Assembly: GCA_033065855.1 (NCBI GenBank)
Contig: JAVXUO010000243.1
Location: forward strand, 372,001-436,000
DNA length: 64,000 bases
Direction of reading: 5' to 3'
Source of the DNA: Escallonia rubra
Taxonomy: Eukaryota; Streptophyta; Magnoliopsida; Escalloniales; Escalloniaceae
Position 1 is the stretch's first letter. Every line of letters starts with the position of its first letter. Positions 23,801-35,700 of this stretch are shown here, piece by piece. The notes below the pieces were generated by a model. It had not been told where the DNA came from and made no database searches. It saw only the letters and a program-made list of their open reading frames with translations. A program made the position numbers and the translations under genes.

Positions 23801-26800
23801 ATCAAAATGCCACGCTTTAGCAATACTGGTCATCGCAGGTTAAAAAATGCACATTGGGCAGCTACATTTTCTTTTAAATTGTCAAATCAGCTCAGTTTGT
23901 ACAAGTTTGCAGCAAAACAAACTGCCATTCGACAACAAACAGACTTGACAGTACATGAGGCAACTACTTTGTTTGATGCTGTGACTCCCTAACAATTGTA
24001 CTTTTACCATTTTATACTCCTTCCATTTTACTGGAGTATCATTTAGAAATCGCCATTGCACTGTAACTTGAGAAGTGTTCTCCTGCTATGGTAATTTACA
24101 ACACAAAGCAAGCATCAGATATTCTTTTGCAAATGAAATTACTGACTTACAGAGTTTTTTAATATCTTCAATTTTTCCTGATGAATGAACATCAAAATAT
24201 TATGTAGTCATTCGTAACCTCACGGCAGACAATGTAGTAAACCATATATTTTGAGATTTCAAACTGTTATAATTTGCCTATTGACAAAGATGAATTTTCC
24301 ATAAGAAATCGAATTTGAGGAAAAATAATAAAGTAGAAGCACGATGGTTAACCCCCACCACAAGTACCACATTCTGCAACCACTATTTCAAGCCATTATA
24401 AGACCATTGTCAATAAAACAGGTTTCCTATTAATTTTTCTTCAGAAGGGCCAAAAGATAACCAAATTACATATTCCTTGTTTATCGTGTGTCATAAAAAA
24501 CAGCTGAAATAGAATGAACATCAGGACTACGTGCCAATATAATCAGAAAAAAAGAGGCTCGTATACTAGTATTGCGAAGTATTAATAAAGCTGCAAGCAC
24601 AGATTAAGATAACACCATAAAAAAGGAATATTAAAGGACAAAGAACATGATTTGGGAAAACTAGCAAGGGTACCTGTTCCATCATTAGCAATTTTAACCC
24701 CGTCAAAGCTAAGGATAATATCGGATGGCTTTAAAGCATTATATTCAGGAGCTGTAGGCTCAACTCTTTTAATACGGACACCCTTCTGTTGTGGTCCCAT
24801 GCCCATTGATACACGCAGATCAGGATTTTCCATCTTTTGCCACTCAATTCCAAGAATTGGGAATCCTAAATGTTGTGGAGGCCCCCAAATGAGTATTTGC
24901 ATAATAGAAGGAAAATTGCAAACATCTCGACAAAAAACCAAGATATGTGGTATTAAGTCCACCTTACAACTGTAAATCAAACTTGAAAAAATACGATTAT
25001 AGCCTGAAACAAAATTTGATTTAATACAACAAAATTGTACCGGTATATGATCCATTCTTCTCATAGTCTTGGATGAAATGCATAATGACTGGCGTTGGTA
25101 TGACATAACCAATATTCTCCGCGTCCTCATGTTTAAGGGATTGAAAAGCAATACCTACGCATTTGCCCTTATCGTTGAAGGCAGGACCGCCAGAATTTCC
25201 AGAATTTATAGCAGCATCTATCTGTAAAACATCAGATAAACAATAAAGGTCAGCAAAATGGGAACCAAATCAAGATTCAACTTGACAACCATGAAGGACA
25301 ATATCAATTATGTAACCTGCAGTCCAAGAAGCTCAGTTGACCCATGAACATATGACAATATTTCCATGCGTGACACTACACCACTTGTCACTGAGATTGT
25401 GTCACCTCCAATGGGATAGCCTACAACAGTCACTGCATCTTGCAATGCAGGCAAGTCTCCAAATTCCACAGGTGAAACTCCTTCCCAGAATTCATTGTCA
25501 CTCACTGTCAACATTGCTGCGATACCACATAAGAAACAAATATAAGATACAAGAGCCTCAAAGCAAATACTTCATAAATGGAAAGACTTTAGAGGATAAA
25601 AATATTAAAAATATCTCAAAGAATAAAACAACATGAATCTAGTGTTTAGCGACTTCAAATTCAAATAAAAAAGTCGGTAAAAGAACCATAAAGTAATAGA
25701 AATAAATACTGCAACCACTTTAAGCCTTTTCCTGGGAGAATAGATTTGGCCCCGTTGGTTATGTGACATCCTAACCATGTAGTTCATACTCGTGTGGGAA
25801 TACAATATAACAGAGAGACTCTGAAAAGAACTATTCGGTCACTTATTGGCTGTAAAACCGGAAAAAACATGTATGAGGCACTCCATTTTTGCCAATATTT
25901 GCATCAAGCTTTAAGAGCATGCAGCAGAATCCCCAAAAGCATAGTTTCAAAAATGACTATACGCCCTTACTTTTGCTCTCAAGCTGTAAGGCCATAATGC
26001 CCCTTGCCCACTGTAGATACACTTCAATGTACTTTACACTACCACTATAACTGAACAATTAGTTTACTGTTGCTTTTCTCGCACAAGTGACGAGTCGATT
26101 TCCAGTTTAAATTAATTTGCGTACTTTGTTGACTTCTGTTTCCTCTAATTAGCAACAGTTCAATCGGAAGCTGTGCATACAGTTCGCCTCATTGCATTTA
26201 TTAGGCGGTAATTCTTGGTTTCTTAATCAACAAGGGCCCATTAGCATGCTTGTTCCCCATCAACTACGTGTGCATCAATCTTTACTCAAGTATTCTATGG
26301 ACATAGTATCTTCACAAATGATAGCTGAATTTTGATTCCTTGTGAACGGCATTGTAACCTTTAGAAGTGAAACATAATTCATGAAAGGTTTATTCTACCA
26401 ACATATGCATGGGAGCATATGTCATAACAAAAAAAAATTGTTTTAACTCCTCCGTTAATCAAATAAGTAGAAGAAACTTAGGGTGGGACAAAGTGATACA
26501 CAGTATACGATTATTATATCAAAGTAGGCACGGGCGCGTATGTCACAATGACAATAGATGTTTGAACTCCTGTGTTAATCGTTATATGTGCACGTGCCTT
26601 CCGTTCTTACATTCTTCACCTACCAGAACTCAATAGCAATACCTCCAAAAATCTAAAAATGAAATTAAAACAGCCCAAAGTTATCCAAGAATAAAGCCTC
26701 AGTCTATCTAAAGTTGTAAACTCATTCTCTCAATGCCCTTAAAAGCTCTTCCACTTGTCTCACGTCAGATGCCTACAAAAGCAATAGGCAATATACCACA

Positions 26801-27975
26801 AGCCTAACCTTCTTCCCCTTTTGGAAAAGAGACCAAGAGTGCAGCAGCCTCAACTTAAAAATACATGAGCTAAAAGCGCTATAAAACATAACAATATGTG
26901 GTTTACATGGAAGTCACTACAAGCAGGAGGATAAGCAACTAATAACAGAAGGCAATTTGGGCACCAGGAAAACTCTTTCGTCGTGCCAATTGTCACACCT
27001 AAAAGGTCTAGTCACTCGTACAAAAATTTTGATTCCCACGTTCCTTTCGAGCAAAAGACTGTTCGACACCAACCATTTTCAAAGTCAAAAAGTTGCCTAT
27101 CACTAACTATTTACCTCCCAATATGTATTTACCAAAAATAAGATTCTTGCCAAACCCGAGCTTGTTGCTCCGGAGTATAACTCACATAACAGGAGGGAAA
27201 TTTGCGCATACTTCCATAACTCTCATTCATATTGTGTAAATCATAATGGTGCTACAAACCTTGTTCACAATAAGGGAGCTGAATTTGGTTTCACTTTGTT
27301 CAACATACATTTGTTGATACGAGGGAATTGACTACTCATAACGTTGAAATTCAGCAAAAGTACATGAATTAGGGATTACAAACCCTTACCAATATCGCAT
27401 TCGTTTCCAATTGCCAACACAGTGGCCAAGTACTTGGTATCTGAGCCGCGCTTCTTGAGCTTAACCTGAGTGTGATGCTCCACCGAGTGCGCATTCGTTA
27501 GGACCCTCCTCCCCGCGAAAATGAAACCGCTGCTGCTTGAGCTGTACTGCCTCTTCCTCTGCCACGGCAGCGAGAAATTCGGCTCAGTATGCACACAAAA
27601 GACCTTCACCACCGCGTCCATCGACGGCATCACCTTCGCCACGCTCTCCCACCGCGGCGGCGGCGGCGGCACCTCCGCCGCCCCGACGACGCAGCCGTCG
27701 CCGCCGTTGTGGTCGTGGAACCGACCGATTCCCCTCCGCTCGGGGGACGCGGCGGATATCTCGGCGTCGGAATCCCCTCCTGGATGCTTTGCGGATTTTC
27801 TGGGGCGGCCGCGTCCCCGGCGGTTAGGCTCGGCGGCTTCGGCGGTGTTGGTGGTAGGGGCAACGACGTCATCTGCGGCCGCAGAGGTGGGGCCAGGGTT
27901 GGAGTATTGCAAGTCCATGGTGTCCGCCACCGGTGTTTTAGGCTGCCGGCCTCTTTTCCGCTTGTTTTCTCCCAT
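20551..27975 (-). CDS. DEG9: DEG9 nuclear DegP-type serine protease
   Basis: This 582-aa protein aligns along its length with Arabidopsis DEG9 (At5g40200), an ATP-independent HtrA-type protease of nucleus and nucleolus known to degrade the response regulator ARR4. Exons in coding order are 27975-27390, 25516-25317, 25221-25041, 24865-24674, 22676-22444, 21463-21362, 21187-21137, 21024-20920 and 20649-20551. The frame closes exactly. The N-terminus is basic with an AT-hook-like RRGRGRPRK near residues 52-60. The catalytic triad is His163 (LTNAHSV), Asp194 (NECDIAM) and Ser272 (GNSGGPAF). PDZ-type text follows ([32 protein letters not shown]). The C-terminus is SAMSDDLKA. The start MGENKRK is preferred over an ATG ten codons upstream because it matches the family. 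The first and fourth introns are near 1.9-2.0 kb. Confidence 0.95.
20838..20881. repeat. Compound TA/GA microsatellite in DEG9 intron 8
   Basis: A run of TA repeats passes directly into GA repeats on the + strand, about 44 bases in all, inside the last intron of DEG9. Such compound tracts are usually length-variable and useful as markers. Confidence 0.85.
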
Positions 27976-28202
27976 TTTTTGAGCTACACGCTGTGTGTTA
28001 CACAACAGCTAGAACACGAACACGTATATGTTTGTCCGTAATTTGAATTGCGTGAAGTAAATAGGAAAATTAGGGCACTATTTTGTGATCACTGAGCCAT
28101 CAGCCATGGACGTCTCCCTGGAATTAGTGAATTGCAAGAAAGGTAAGCCTTTAGCATCTAATTCTATCTAGGGCTATAGATATGAAAAAGTGAGAATTGA
28201 TC

Positions 28203-28248
28203 GGCCCAATTCAAAGCTACTTTAGTTTCGGACCAGCCCAATTGGGCC
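28203..28248. promoter_or_regulatory. Site II (TGGGCC/T) cluster in the DEG9 promoter
   Basis: GGCCCA at 28203, AGCCCA at 28235 and TGGGCC at 28243 lie about 230-270 bp upstream of the DEG9 start codon. The last two form the palindrome GCCCAATTGGGC. Site II elements are bound by TCP factors and are common in promoters of broadly expressed plant genes. The same cluster is preserved in the duplicate at 48462-48507. Confidence 0.6.
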
Positions 28249-29329
28249 GACACAATTGCTTCTGTGTTCTGTCTCTTCTTTTTATTCGGGTCGTTCAACC
28301 GCAGTGCATCAAGGTCTCGAGAAGCACAATTGCTGCGAGGAGGAATACAAATAACCTTTTTTTTTTCTCTTTTTTTGAAATTTAGCTAGCGTCTGGAATA
28401 CTCGGTGATTATGGGCATTTACCAAATCACTCTCCTAATGTCACAACAGTAGATATAAGACATGCGTACGCTTTCGTTCGTAAAGGTGGAAGTTCAGTTA
28501 AAAAAATTGATGATTGATAAGTATAGTCACGGTTGTTTCAATCAATCTGTCGAAAATATATAATTACAACGATAATCGTTCCAACAATGTAAGATAAGTG
28601 ACGAACGTGATGAAGAAGTTTGAAGAGATTTTGTAACTGAAGAATTTTGAGGTGCTTTTTGACTTTGAAGCCCCTCATTCTCAAAGAGTTCTAAAATCTT
28701 ATGAAAAACAGTATTTTTACTCTCTCATGTGTCACTAACCACGAAATGTATATCGTTTAGCCAAAAAATTGAAAAAGCATATAAGTAGGTGGGAATAGTA
28801 TGTATTGCCATTTGTATTTTGTTGAAAAGGTTATTATTATATTTTCGTCAAAGTCAGGCATAAATGATTTTTTCATAAGGCCTTTTTAGGCCATTTGCAT
28901 CAGATGGACCGTCACATATCTACATGGCTATTGCTTGGATTAAGTGTATTCCTTTTCTAATGCATTAAGACGTGGTTAATACTTAATTTTAATTCCCTGG
29001 CCCTAACTATACCATGATATAGTCTTTTTTTTTTGATAAATTCCATGATATAGTCTTAACTTGCCATTATAGTTCCAGTTTTATATTATTATGACCACAA
29101 AAGAGCTTCTGTTATTGGTAGCTAATCTCCTCCAATTTCTACCCCACGTGCATAAGACTTGTGCATATTTCTACCAATGTTAGAACTTGAAATGTTTTGT
29201 TCAGCTAGCAACTTTTGATACACGTTTCTGTTCTTTTTTTTCGCACACCTGCGGTACTAAAATAGAATGTGATTAGAGTGTTCACGATATTAAGTTTTTC
29301 TAAAATAATGGTAGCTTTCTGTATTCTCT

Positions 29330-29690
29330 TCCTATGCAATTGTTGTATCTGAAACTTTGCTTCTCTATTTGAACAAATTAAAAGAAACTACAGAAATTAT
29401 GAAAAGCTGAATTGTTGTATCTTGAAAGGAGGCGTGCCTAGGATTGTTGCAGCGGTAATGTATTAAAGAAAACGATTTAGTCCGCGCCTCAATCTGGCTG
29501 AAAAAATACTTAGTTTTGTGTGGTTCAAGCAGAATATATGGAACTGTGAATGGTACTCCATTCGGAAAGAATAATTCCACATTATCAAAGAGACCCGGTA
29601 GGCTGGAAATTGATTTTACATGTCAACTTTTTGCCATTTCATTTTTTTCCTGAAGTTACTAACAGGTTGTTTGAGTTAGTTCCAACACCA
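29330..29690. mobile_element. Remnant of a Copia-type LTR
   Basis: The stretch contains TTAGTCCGCGCCTCA and neighbouring text that matches, with divergence, the downstream half of the LTRs at 32789 and 37874 (GACCTAGTCCGCGCCTCA). It ends in GTTCCAACA like an LTR terminus. Only part of an LTR appears to remain. The same remnant is in the second duplicate near 49970-50320. Confidence 0.5.
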
Positions 29691-29991
29691 CTGTGTCCCC
29701 TTCTTAAGTATTTGTTTTGCCGTTTGAAGGTCTTGAAACCCTTCTAGTTCATGTCCAAATACCAATAATAACCACGCAAGAGAGGAAGGCCTCCCATGCA
29801 TGAACTAGATACTCATAACAGTGATTGAAGAAGGATGTGTTGAAGACTTTGAGAGACTTTATGCTCTACATTGACATAGTTTGCGCTAGCTACATATATA
29901 CAGTCATTACTTTCATACAATTGAGAATGTACGAACCTTCTTTAGCCATACAAGCTTGCCTTATATGCTTCTTAGTATAACCTTTCCCATG

Positions 29992-30187
29992 TCAGATTCA
30001 AGGGCAGCACTAGTAATCTCATACCGGAAGCTATCTTGTTCTTTGGCTTTTGTGATTATCTGCTGTTATTATTATAACTTTTCACTTTGTTCGATCTGAT
30101 TGTAACAGACTTATAACTGCTATCTTCATAAAGTAGCTACTCTTATAACCGAATTATTATAATATCAATTCTCCGGTTTAACTAAAA

Positions 30188-30250
<63 letters not shown>
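29992..30250 (+). mobile_element. Short LINE/SINE-type retroposon insertion
   Basis: A 259-bp insert ends in an A-rich stretch that has become a long TA microsatellite (about 30188-30250). It is flanked by CTTTCCCATG at 29982-29991 and 30251-30260. The related site near 32260 lacks it (AACCTTTTATCATGG), which acts as an empty site. In the duplicate the flanks are AACCTTTCCCATG at 50610-50622 and 52455-52467, with a plain A tail. A 5'-truncated LINE or a SINE fits. The family is unknown. Confidence 0.75.
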
Positions 30251-30252
<2 letters not shown>

Positions 30253-30381
30253 TTCCCATGGTTATATGGTTGAATTATGCTTCATAGATCTTCTTGTGGT
30301 GTTTAGTTGGCTACTTCTAATATAGTTCACATCGTACAAGCTGGTAGTTGTATATGAATGTCGGGTTTGTTAGCATCGTGC

Positions 30382-31846
30382 AAGTACACATGTGATTGCT
30401 GGCACCGGTATCGAGACCAAGAACTCTTCTTATCTTCTTTTGATCCATCATGTGCCTACAGAACCGTGTCATCACCCACCTTACTTTCTTCTACATAGTG
30501 AGACTTCACATTTTCTTCATTTGGTTCGTCTCGACAGTCCCAAGAGTGGTGCCCATACCGATGACATGTGAAACATTCAACATCTTTCTTGCGTTAGTAA
30601 TAGTCTTATCTTCCTCGATCTCGTTCACTCGATGGACAAAATTCTAAACTTAATTTGTTATTGTTGTTCTGATATTGTCCACCACGGCCTCTGCCACGAT
30701 CTCGAGGGCGACCTCCTCCACAGCCTCTACATCGACCACCTTGATTCTTGTTGGTATCATCTTTCGTCTCGTTAATATTCATCTTGGCTCGAAGAGCTTA
30801 TTCAATAGGCTCTTTGTTTCTCTTTTAATTTTGATCTTATCCTCATCGACTTGCAATTTTCCAGATATCACGTCAACAGTCATTGTCTTGATGTCATTGG
30901 ACTCCTCGATAACAACAATGACATGGTTCGAATTTTGGATTAAGAGATCGAATGATCTTCTCAACCACTCGACTATCTTCCATCTCTTCACCATTCCTCT
31001 CAAGTTGGTTCATAACCGAGAGAACTCTTGAAATATAGTAAAAAATGGTCTCAGAGTCTTTCATTTGTAAAGACTCAAATTTACCTTGAAGGCTTTGGAG
31101 CCGCACCTTTTTCACCTTGTCGATACCCTTGAAAGCACTCTGCAACGTATCTCATACTTTCTTTGCGGTGGTGATATGCGCAATCTTCTCAAAGACGTTG
31201 TCATTGATGCCAAGTTGAATGAGTGAAAGAGCCTCTTGATCTTTCACTCGAGCTTCTTTGGCAGCCTTTCCACGGCTTCGCTAGAACCGGCCAAGTTTTT
31301 CGCTTTCATATATTCGTCTTCTACTGTATTTCAGACGTCTTGGCCATCAAGAAATGTTTTCATTTGGATGTTCTACCTTTCATGGTTGTCTTTCATGAGC
31401 TTTGGAAAAGGAAAAGCTCTGCTTGTTGCTGCCATTAGAAACGCCGCTCTGGTACCACTTTGTTGCGTGATGGGCACAATATTAAAGACAGTGAAAATAT
31501 TTAAAGTATTATGGATCGGAAGAGTAGGAGGAAGTGGAGAAGAGGTACACTCTTATAATTTTATTTTTTTACGCAATCAACACTTCTATTCATAAAACTC
31601 ACTCTCTTTCTTGGTTTCATCACACAATGATTAGGGATGCACCTATTTACACTGCTACATAGAAAAGTATAGAGAAAACATTAAAGACTCATCCATAACC
31701 TAGAAATAACTCTTTTAACCTTTCACTTTTGATCTTCTCATTTAATCACTCACAACTTAGAAGCAACTCCCTAATCTTTCAATTTTCATCTTCTCTTCTT
31801 CCACATCTAGTGTCTCAATTCATTGAATCAAGATCAACTCTCAACA
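30382..31846 (-). mobile_element. Fossil Copia element: gag region, primer site and one LTR
   Basis: On the - strand, an LTR at 31846-31461 (TG...CA, 386 bp) is followed after three bases by a TGGTACCAGAG primer-binding site like the plant initiator-Met tRNA site. Then comes a UBN2/DUF4219-type gag region from about 31434 to 30430, ending near a CCHC zinc knuckle. Pol and the second LTR are absent, and the gag is broken in several places. It is older than the segmental duplication because both copies carry it. It was probably a Ty1/Copia element; I cannot give the lineage. Confidence 0.8.
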
Positions 31847-32788
31847 AAGTGATTGTTATCAACTTTTTGACATTTCATTCTTTTGATGAAGTTACTCAAG
31901 TTGTTTGAGATTTTTTTTTTCTTTTTCTGTTTGAGATAGTTCCAACACTATGTCCCCTTCTTAAAGTATTTATTTTGCTGTTTGAAGGTCTTAAGTCCCT
32001 ATTAGTTCATGTCCAAAAACCAATAATAATTATGCAAGAGAGGAAGGCCTCCCAAGCATGAACCAGATACTCGTAACATTGACTGAAAAGGGATGTGCAA
32101 CATGTTGAAGACTTTGAGAGACTTTATGCTCTACATTGACATATTTTGCGTTAACTACATATACACAGTCGATACTTTTATACAAGAGAGACTGTACGGA
32201 CCTTCTTTAGCCATACGAGCTTGCTTTATATGCCGATTATTCTTAATATAACCTTTTATCATGGTTATAAGGTTGAAACATGCTTCATAAATCTTCTAGT
32301 GGTGTTTAGTTGGCTGCAGATTCTAATGTACTTCACGTCGTACAAGCTGATAGTTGTAGGTGAATGCCGGCTTTGTTAGCATCGTGCAAGTACTTTATAT
32401 AATCCTCGATTCACTGCTATAATACAGGGTTGAAGCTGGTAGTCCTTAGAACGTTAACTTGGTCATTCAAATCTATTTCTAGGCCTGTAACCGGTATCAT
32501 CAATTGGCATGGAGTGAGCACCCAAGGACTGGGAGATTGCTGATGATAACAAATTAGCCTACAAATAATCAACGGACTTAATTTGGCGTCAGATCACCGT
32601 TGGAGACCAGCCCATGAGGGACAAAGGTAGCAGTGCATGTGGCAGGTAAAGGGTGGCAGATTACATTAAGATTGAGACCGCAAGATTAGGAGGGGACGAT
32701 TAAAAATCACCGGTTTACTGCAGTTGCGCTGAAGATTCCTTTATTTGGAGAAGTGTGACATATCCAAATGTGTAACTTAGGTGGGTAG

Positions 32789-35700
32789 GGTTGAGTATTT
32801 TAATAAAAATATTAGTTTAAGTGCCGAAAATTATAATATGTTATGATAAGCCATAACACCTCATTATAATGTTTTTAATAGTATGTTTTTATTACATTTT
32901 AATGGCTTTAAATTAATTCTTATAACTTTTTGTAACCTACATTTTAATGAAAACTTGATGGTCATGAGTTACATTTTTAAAGCTACTATATATACATGTA
33001 TAGTGGATGGTTTTTGTGTGTGTGACAATTAAACTTTTACCATACAAGTTTGTGTCACCACATTGTTCAAGAACCCTGCCTTTTTCTTTCATGGGTTACG
33101 AACAACACCTATTTATAGCGGTATTATCTTGATGACTAGCTTATCATCTTATGTGATGTATTGAAAGGAGGTGTTTCATTGCCACTATATATATACACTT
33201 GAGTTTCGTTTATTTTGAAAAGTAATTTGGGCAAAGAAAGGTGTTGAGTGAAGCTTCTGCTTCATTCGAAAGTGCAGAAAATGCGAATGAAGCTACAGTT
33301 ATAGGCTGGGCTGTTGTATCCTAGAGACGACACGTCGAAACCTTGTTGCACCGGTAATTATCCGAAGGGGCGCAAATCGTCTTAAGGAGAGCGACCTAGT
33401 CCGCGCCTCATCCTAGCTATTAACTTATTACTTATCATCTGAGGTACTCGAGATTAAGGATACTTCGTTTGGTAAGGTTCATGTTCCAAAAGGCAATTGA
33501 GGTAAATGGACAATTTCTTTCGTACAAATTATAAAAAGGTAATTGTTTACTTGTATTGTCCTTATTCATTTCAAGTGTTTGCTTAACAAAAAGATTTTGT
33601 TTTATTGGATTATTTCCAACAATTTTAAGACGATCCGAATCCTCTAATTTGCTTTCTCTCTTTGCCATTTTGCATGAGACTTAATTTAATTGGAACAGCC
33701 AAACAACTGTGGAGTTGAAACAGCTTTTGTGGCAGCAGATTGCATGTACGCTAACAGGATACATATGCAAAATGAAGGCATACATATGATGCGGCAGTCA
33801 TTTAAAAAAAAAAAAGGATGAAAGCCTTGGGGGTGAAACAAGTAAGGAACCTACTTTTCATGGGTCCTCATAACGTAGTAGTGGAAATCCAAAGTGATGC
33901 AGCAGGTTAGTTCACAACCTGGCTTTCTTTATAAACTTGTTAAGTACTTATGTACTGGAACCAAATAGTGGGGGCTTCTTATTTGGTTTTGCACCTTGTC
34001 TTTCTGTTGGTGCATGTTTGGTCAAATAATTATATCATGTGGAGCCTTGGTAAAGGGCAAATGTCAAACTTATTAGAGAGCCCCATGGCTATACAAAATG
34101 ATAGCTGTTGCAGGACATGCATGGTCATTTTTCTTGCATTATTACTTGGGCATGAAAGTAGTTAATAGTAGACTACATGTGCATGCCAGATTTCGGTGGA
34201 AATCCACTGTGATTTACGTAAATTTGTTAACTTTTAAATTTATGCAATTAAAGTCAATTAGAGGTTGTGTAGTGGCCGTTAGGTTGAATATGGGGTGATT
34301 CTTATGTGAATGTGTGATTGGGTTGCATTTGCTTAATATACATTAAATGCTGAAATAACAGTTTCATTTGACGAAATTAACAGCTAGGCAAGTATGGGAT
34401 TGTTTGTAACTCATCAAGCTGAAATATGAATGTTTTCATAACATGAAAGTGTAGGATATATATCCTTCACACCTGCAAGACGAGAGTTTTGAGGAAATCA
34501 GAGTTTTAAGGAAATATTTGCTTGTGTTTCAAGTTGGGCTTGATGGGAACTTTAATAACTCAAAAGTCTTTTCTCCAATGATGTATACTAATATAGCTCT
34601 TAATTTCATCAGATTCTGAGTGATTGAAGATAGAGCATTTTGAGAACTTTTATGGAGACTTGTTTTAATTCTGAACATGCAAAGCCTATAATGTTTTGAC
34701 CGGACAAAAGTCGGAACAACAGTTGAAAAGGATAATAGAACTTAACAAATGTCAAAGACTCAAATTTGCATGTTAAGGCGGTAAAACATGAAAATGTACT
34801 TTGTAGATTATAACTTTGAATATTGGGCTGAAGATGAAAGATGTATGGGCATGAGAAGCAGTTACAACACTAGAACATATATAACTAGTTTAGAGTTCTA
34901 GATGTTTGGTTTGATCTTTGTTGCTGTGCTGTTTGGTCACCGTGTATAATGATATAGCCCCGTCACAATTTTTTTTACTGAAATACAACTTGGCACTTTT
35001 GTGCTTATATGTGCTACTTTGGCTGGCACATGCTTTAGAAAGAAATAAAATGGAATTAATATGATCTTATATGATTCACTCCTAGAGTTTTTAGTAGTTA
35101 CTATTTACTCTGAGTGAGTATTCAGATAAAAAGGGGCTTTGCTTCATGAGATACATGTAGATTCTCGCTTTAGAAACTATACCAAATCTTGAATAATGAG
35201 ATTACTTTGAGTACGTAACCCACGAAGCAAAAGTTATAGAAGCAGCAAAAATTATGAAAAAGTGAGAGAGTATTAGTTGCTTCTCTTGATCCAGTTATTG
35301 GATCATGATCATAAGATCACGCACATATATCTATATGCAAGCTGGGAAGGCCAAATTATCTTTTAATATATTGTCATTAGTTTCTTAGGGTTCAAGTTTT
35401 TTTTTAAACAAAAAGAAGAGGACCTATAAAAGATTACACACACAAACACCCTTTTTGGGCTGCGGGTGGTGTCATGTGATTACTGCAATGTCATTGAAAA
35501 TGTTATGCACAATCACATCACTAGTTTCAGTTATTGTCCCAAATCGTTGATGGCCAAGCTATCATGTTTACGGTGCTTCTATGATTGTTAATAAGCAACT
35601 TTTGATGCGTGTGTTAAGTAAGGTATATTAGTTTGTTTTTTTTGTGATTACTAGTTTGATAACAATTATCTTAGCACATGTATTATTGGCTTCATGTGCA

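Larger units (their letters stand above)
26954..31666 (+). repeat. Segmental duplication, copy 1 (contains DEG9 exon 1)
   Basis: Starting at ATTTGGGCACCAGG, this stretch reappears in the same orientation at 47551-55813. It covers the end of DEG9 intron 1, DEG9 exon 1, the promoter and about 3.6 kb of repeat-rich DNA beyond it. About 330 bp near 27000-27330 are missing from copy 2. By eye, exon 1 differs at about 13 positions in 580 plus a 6-bp gap, near 98% identity; long noncoding runs (for example 28830-29020) are identical. This copy is taken as the parent because it is joined to the rest of DEG9. Confidence 0.9.
29680..32386 (+). repeat. Direct repeat pair flanking a Copia fossil (29680-30381 and 31855-32386)
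   Basis: Text from GTTCCAACA...TGTCCCCTTCTTAA to TTAGCATCGTGCAAGTAC occurs twice in the same orientation. The left copy carries a 259-bp retroposon that the right copy lacks. The Copia gag and LTR fossil sits between them. The right copy is truncated at its left by that LTR. This may be a larger tandem duplication or an old nested-element structure; I cannot resolve which. Confidence 0.65.

Noticed and set aside
24582-25151. A single 189-codon exon on the - strand
   Set aside because: Only parts are DEG9 coding (exons 3 and 4). The middle is intron 3, read through by chance; the exon ends are set by homology and GT-AG sites.
27521-28041. Long + strand frames over DEG9 exon 1 (and the same at 47782-48237)
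   Set aside because: They are antisense shadows of a GC-rich exon whose - strand frame matches DEG9 closely.
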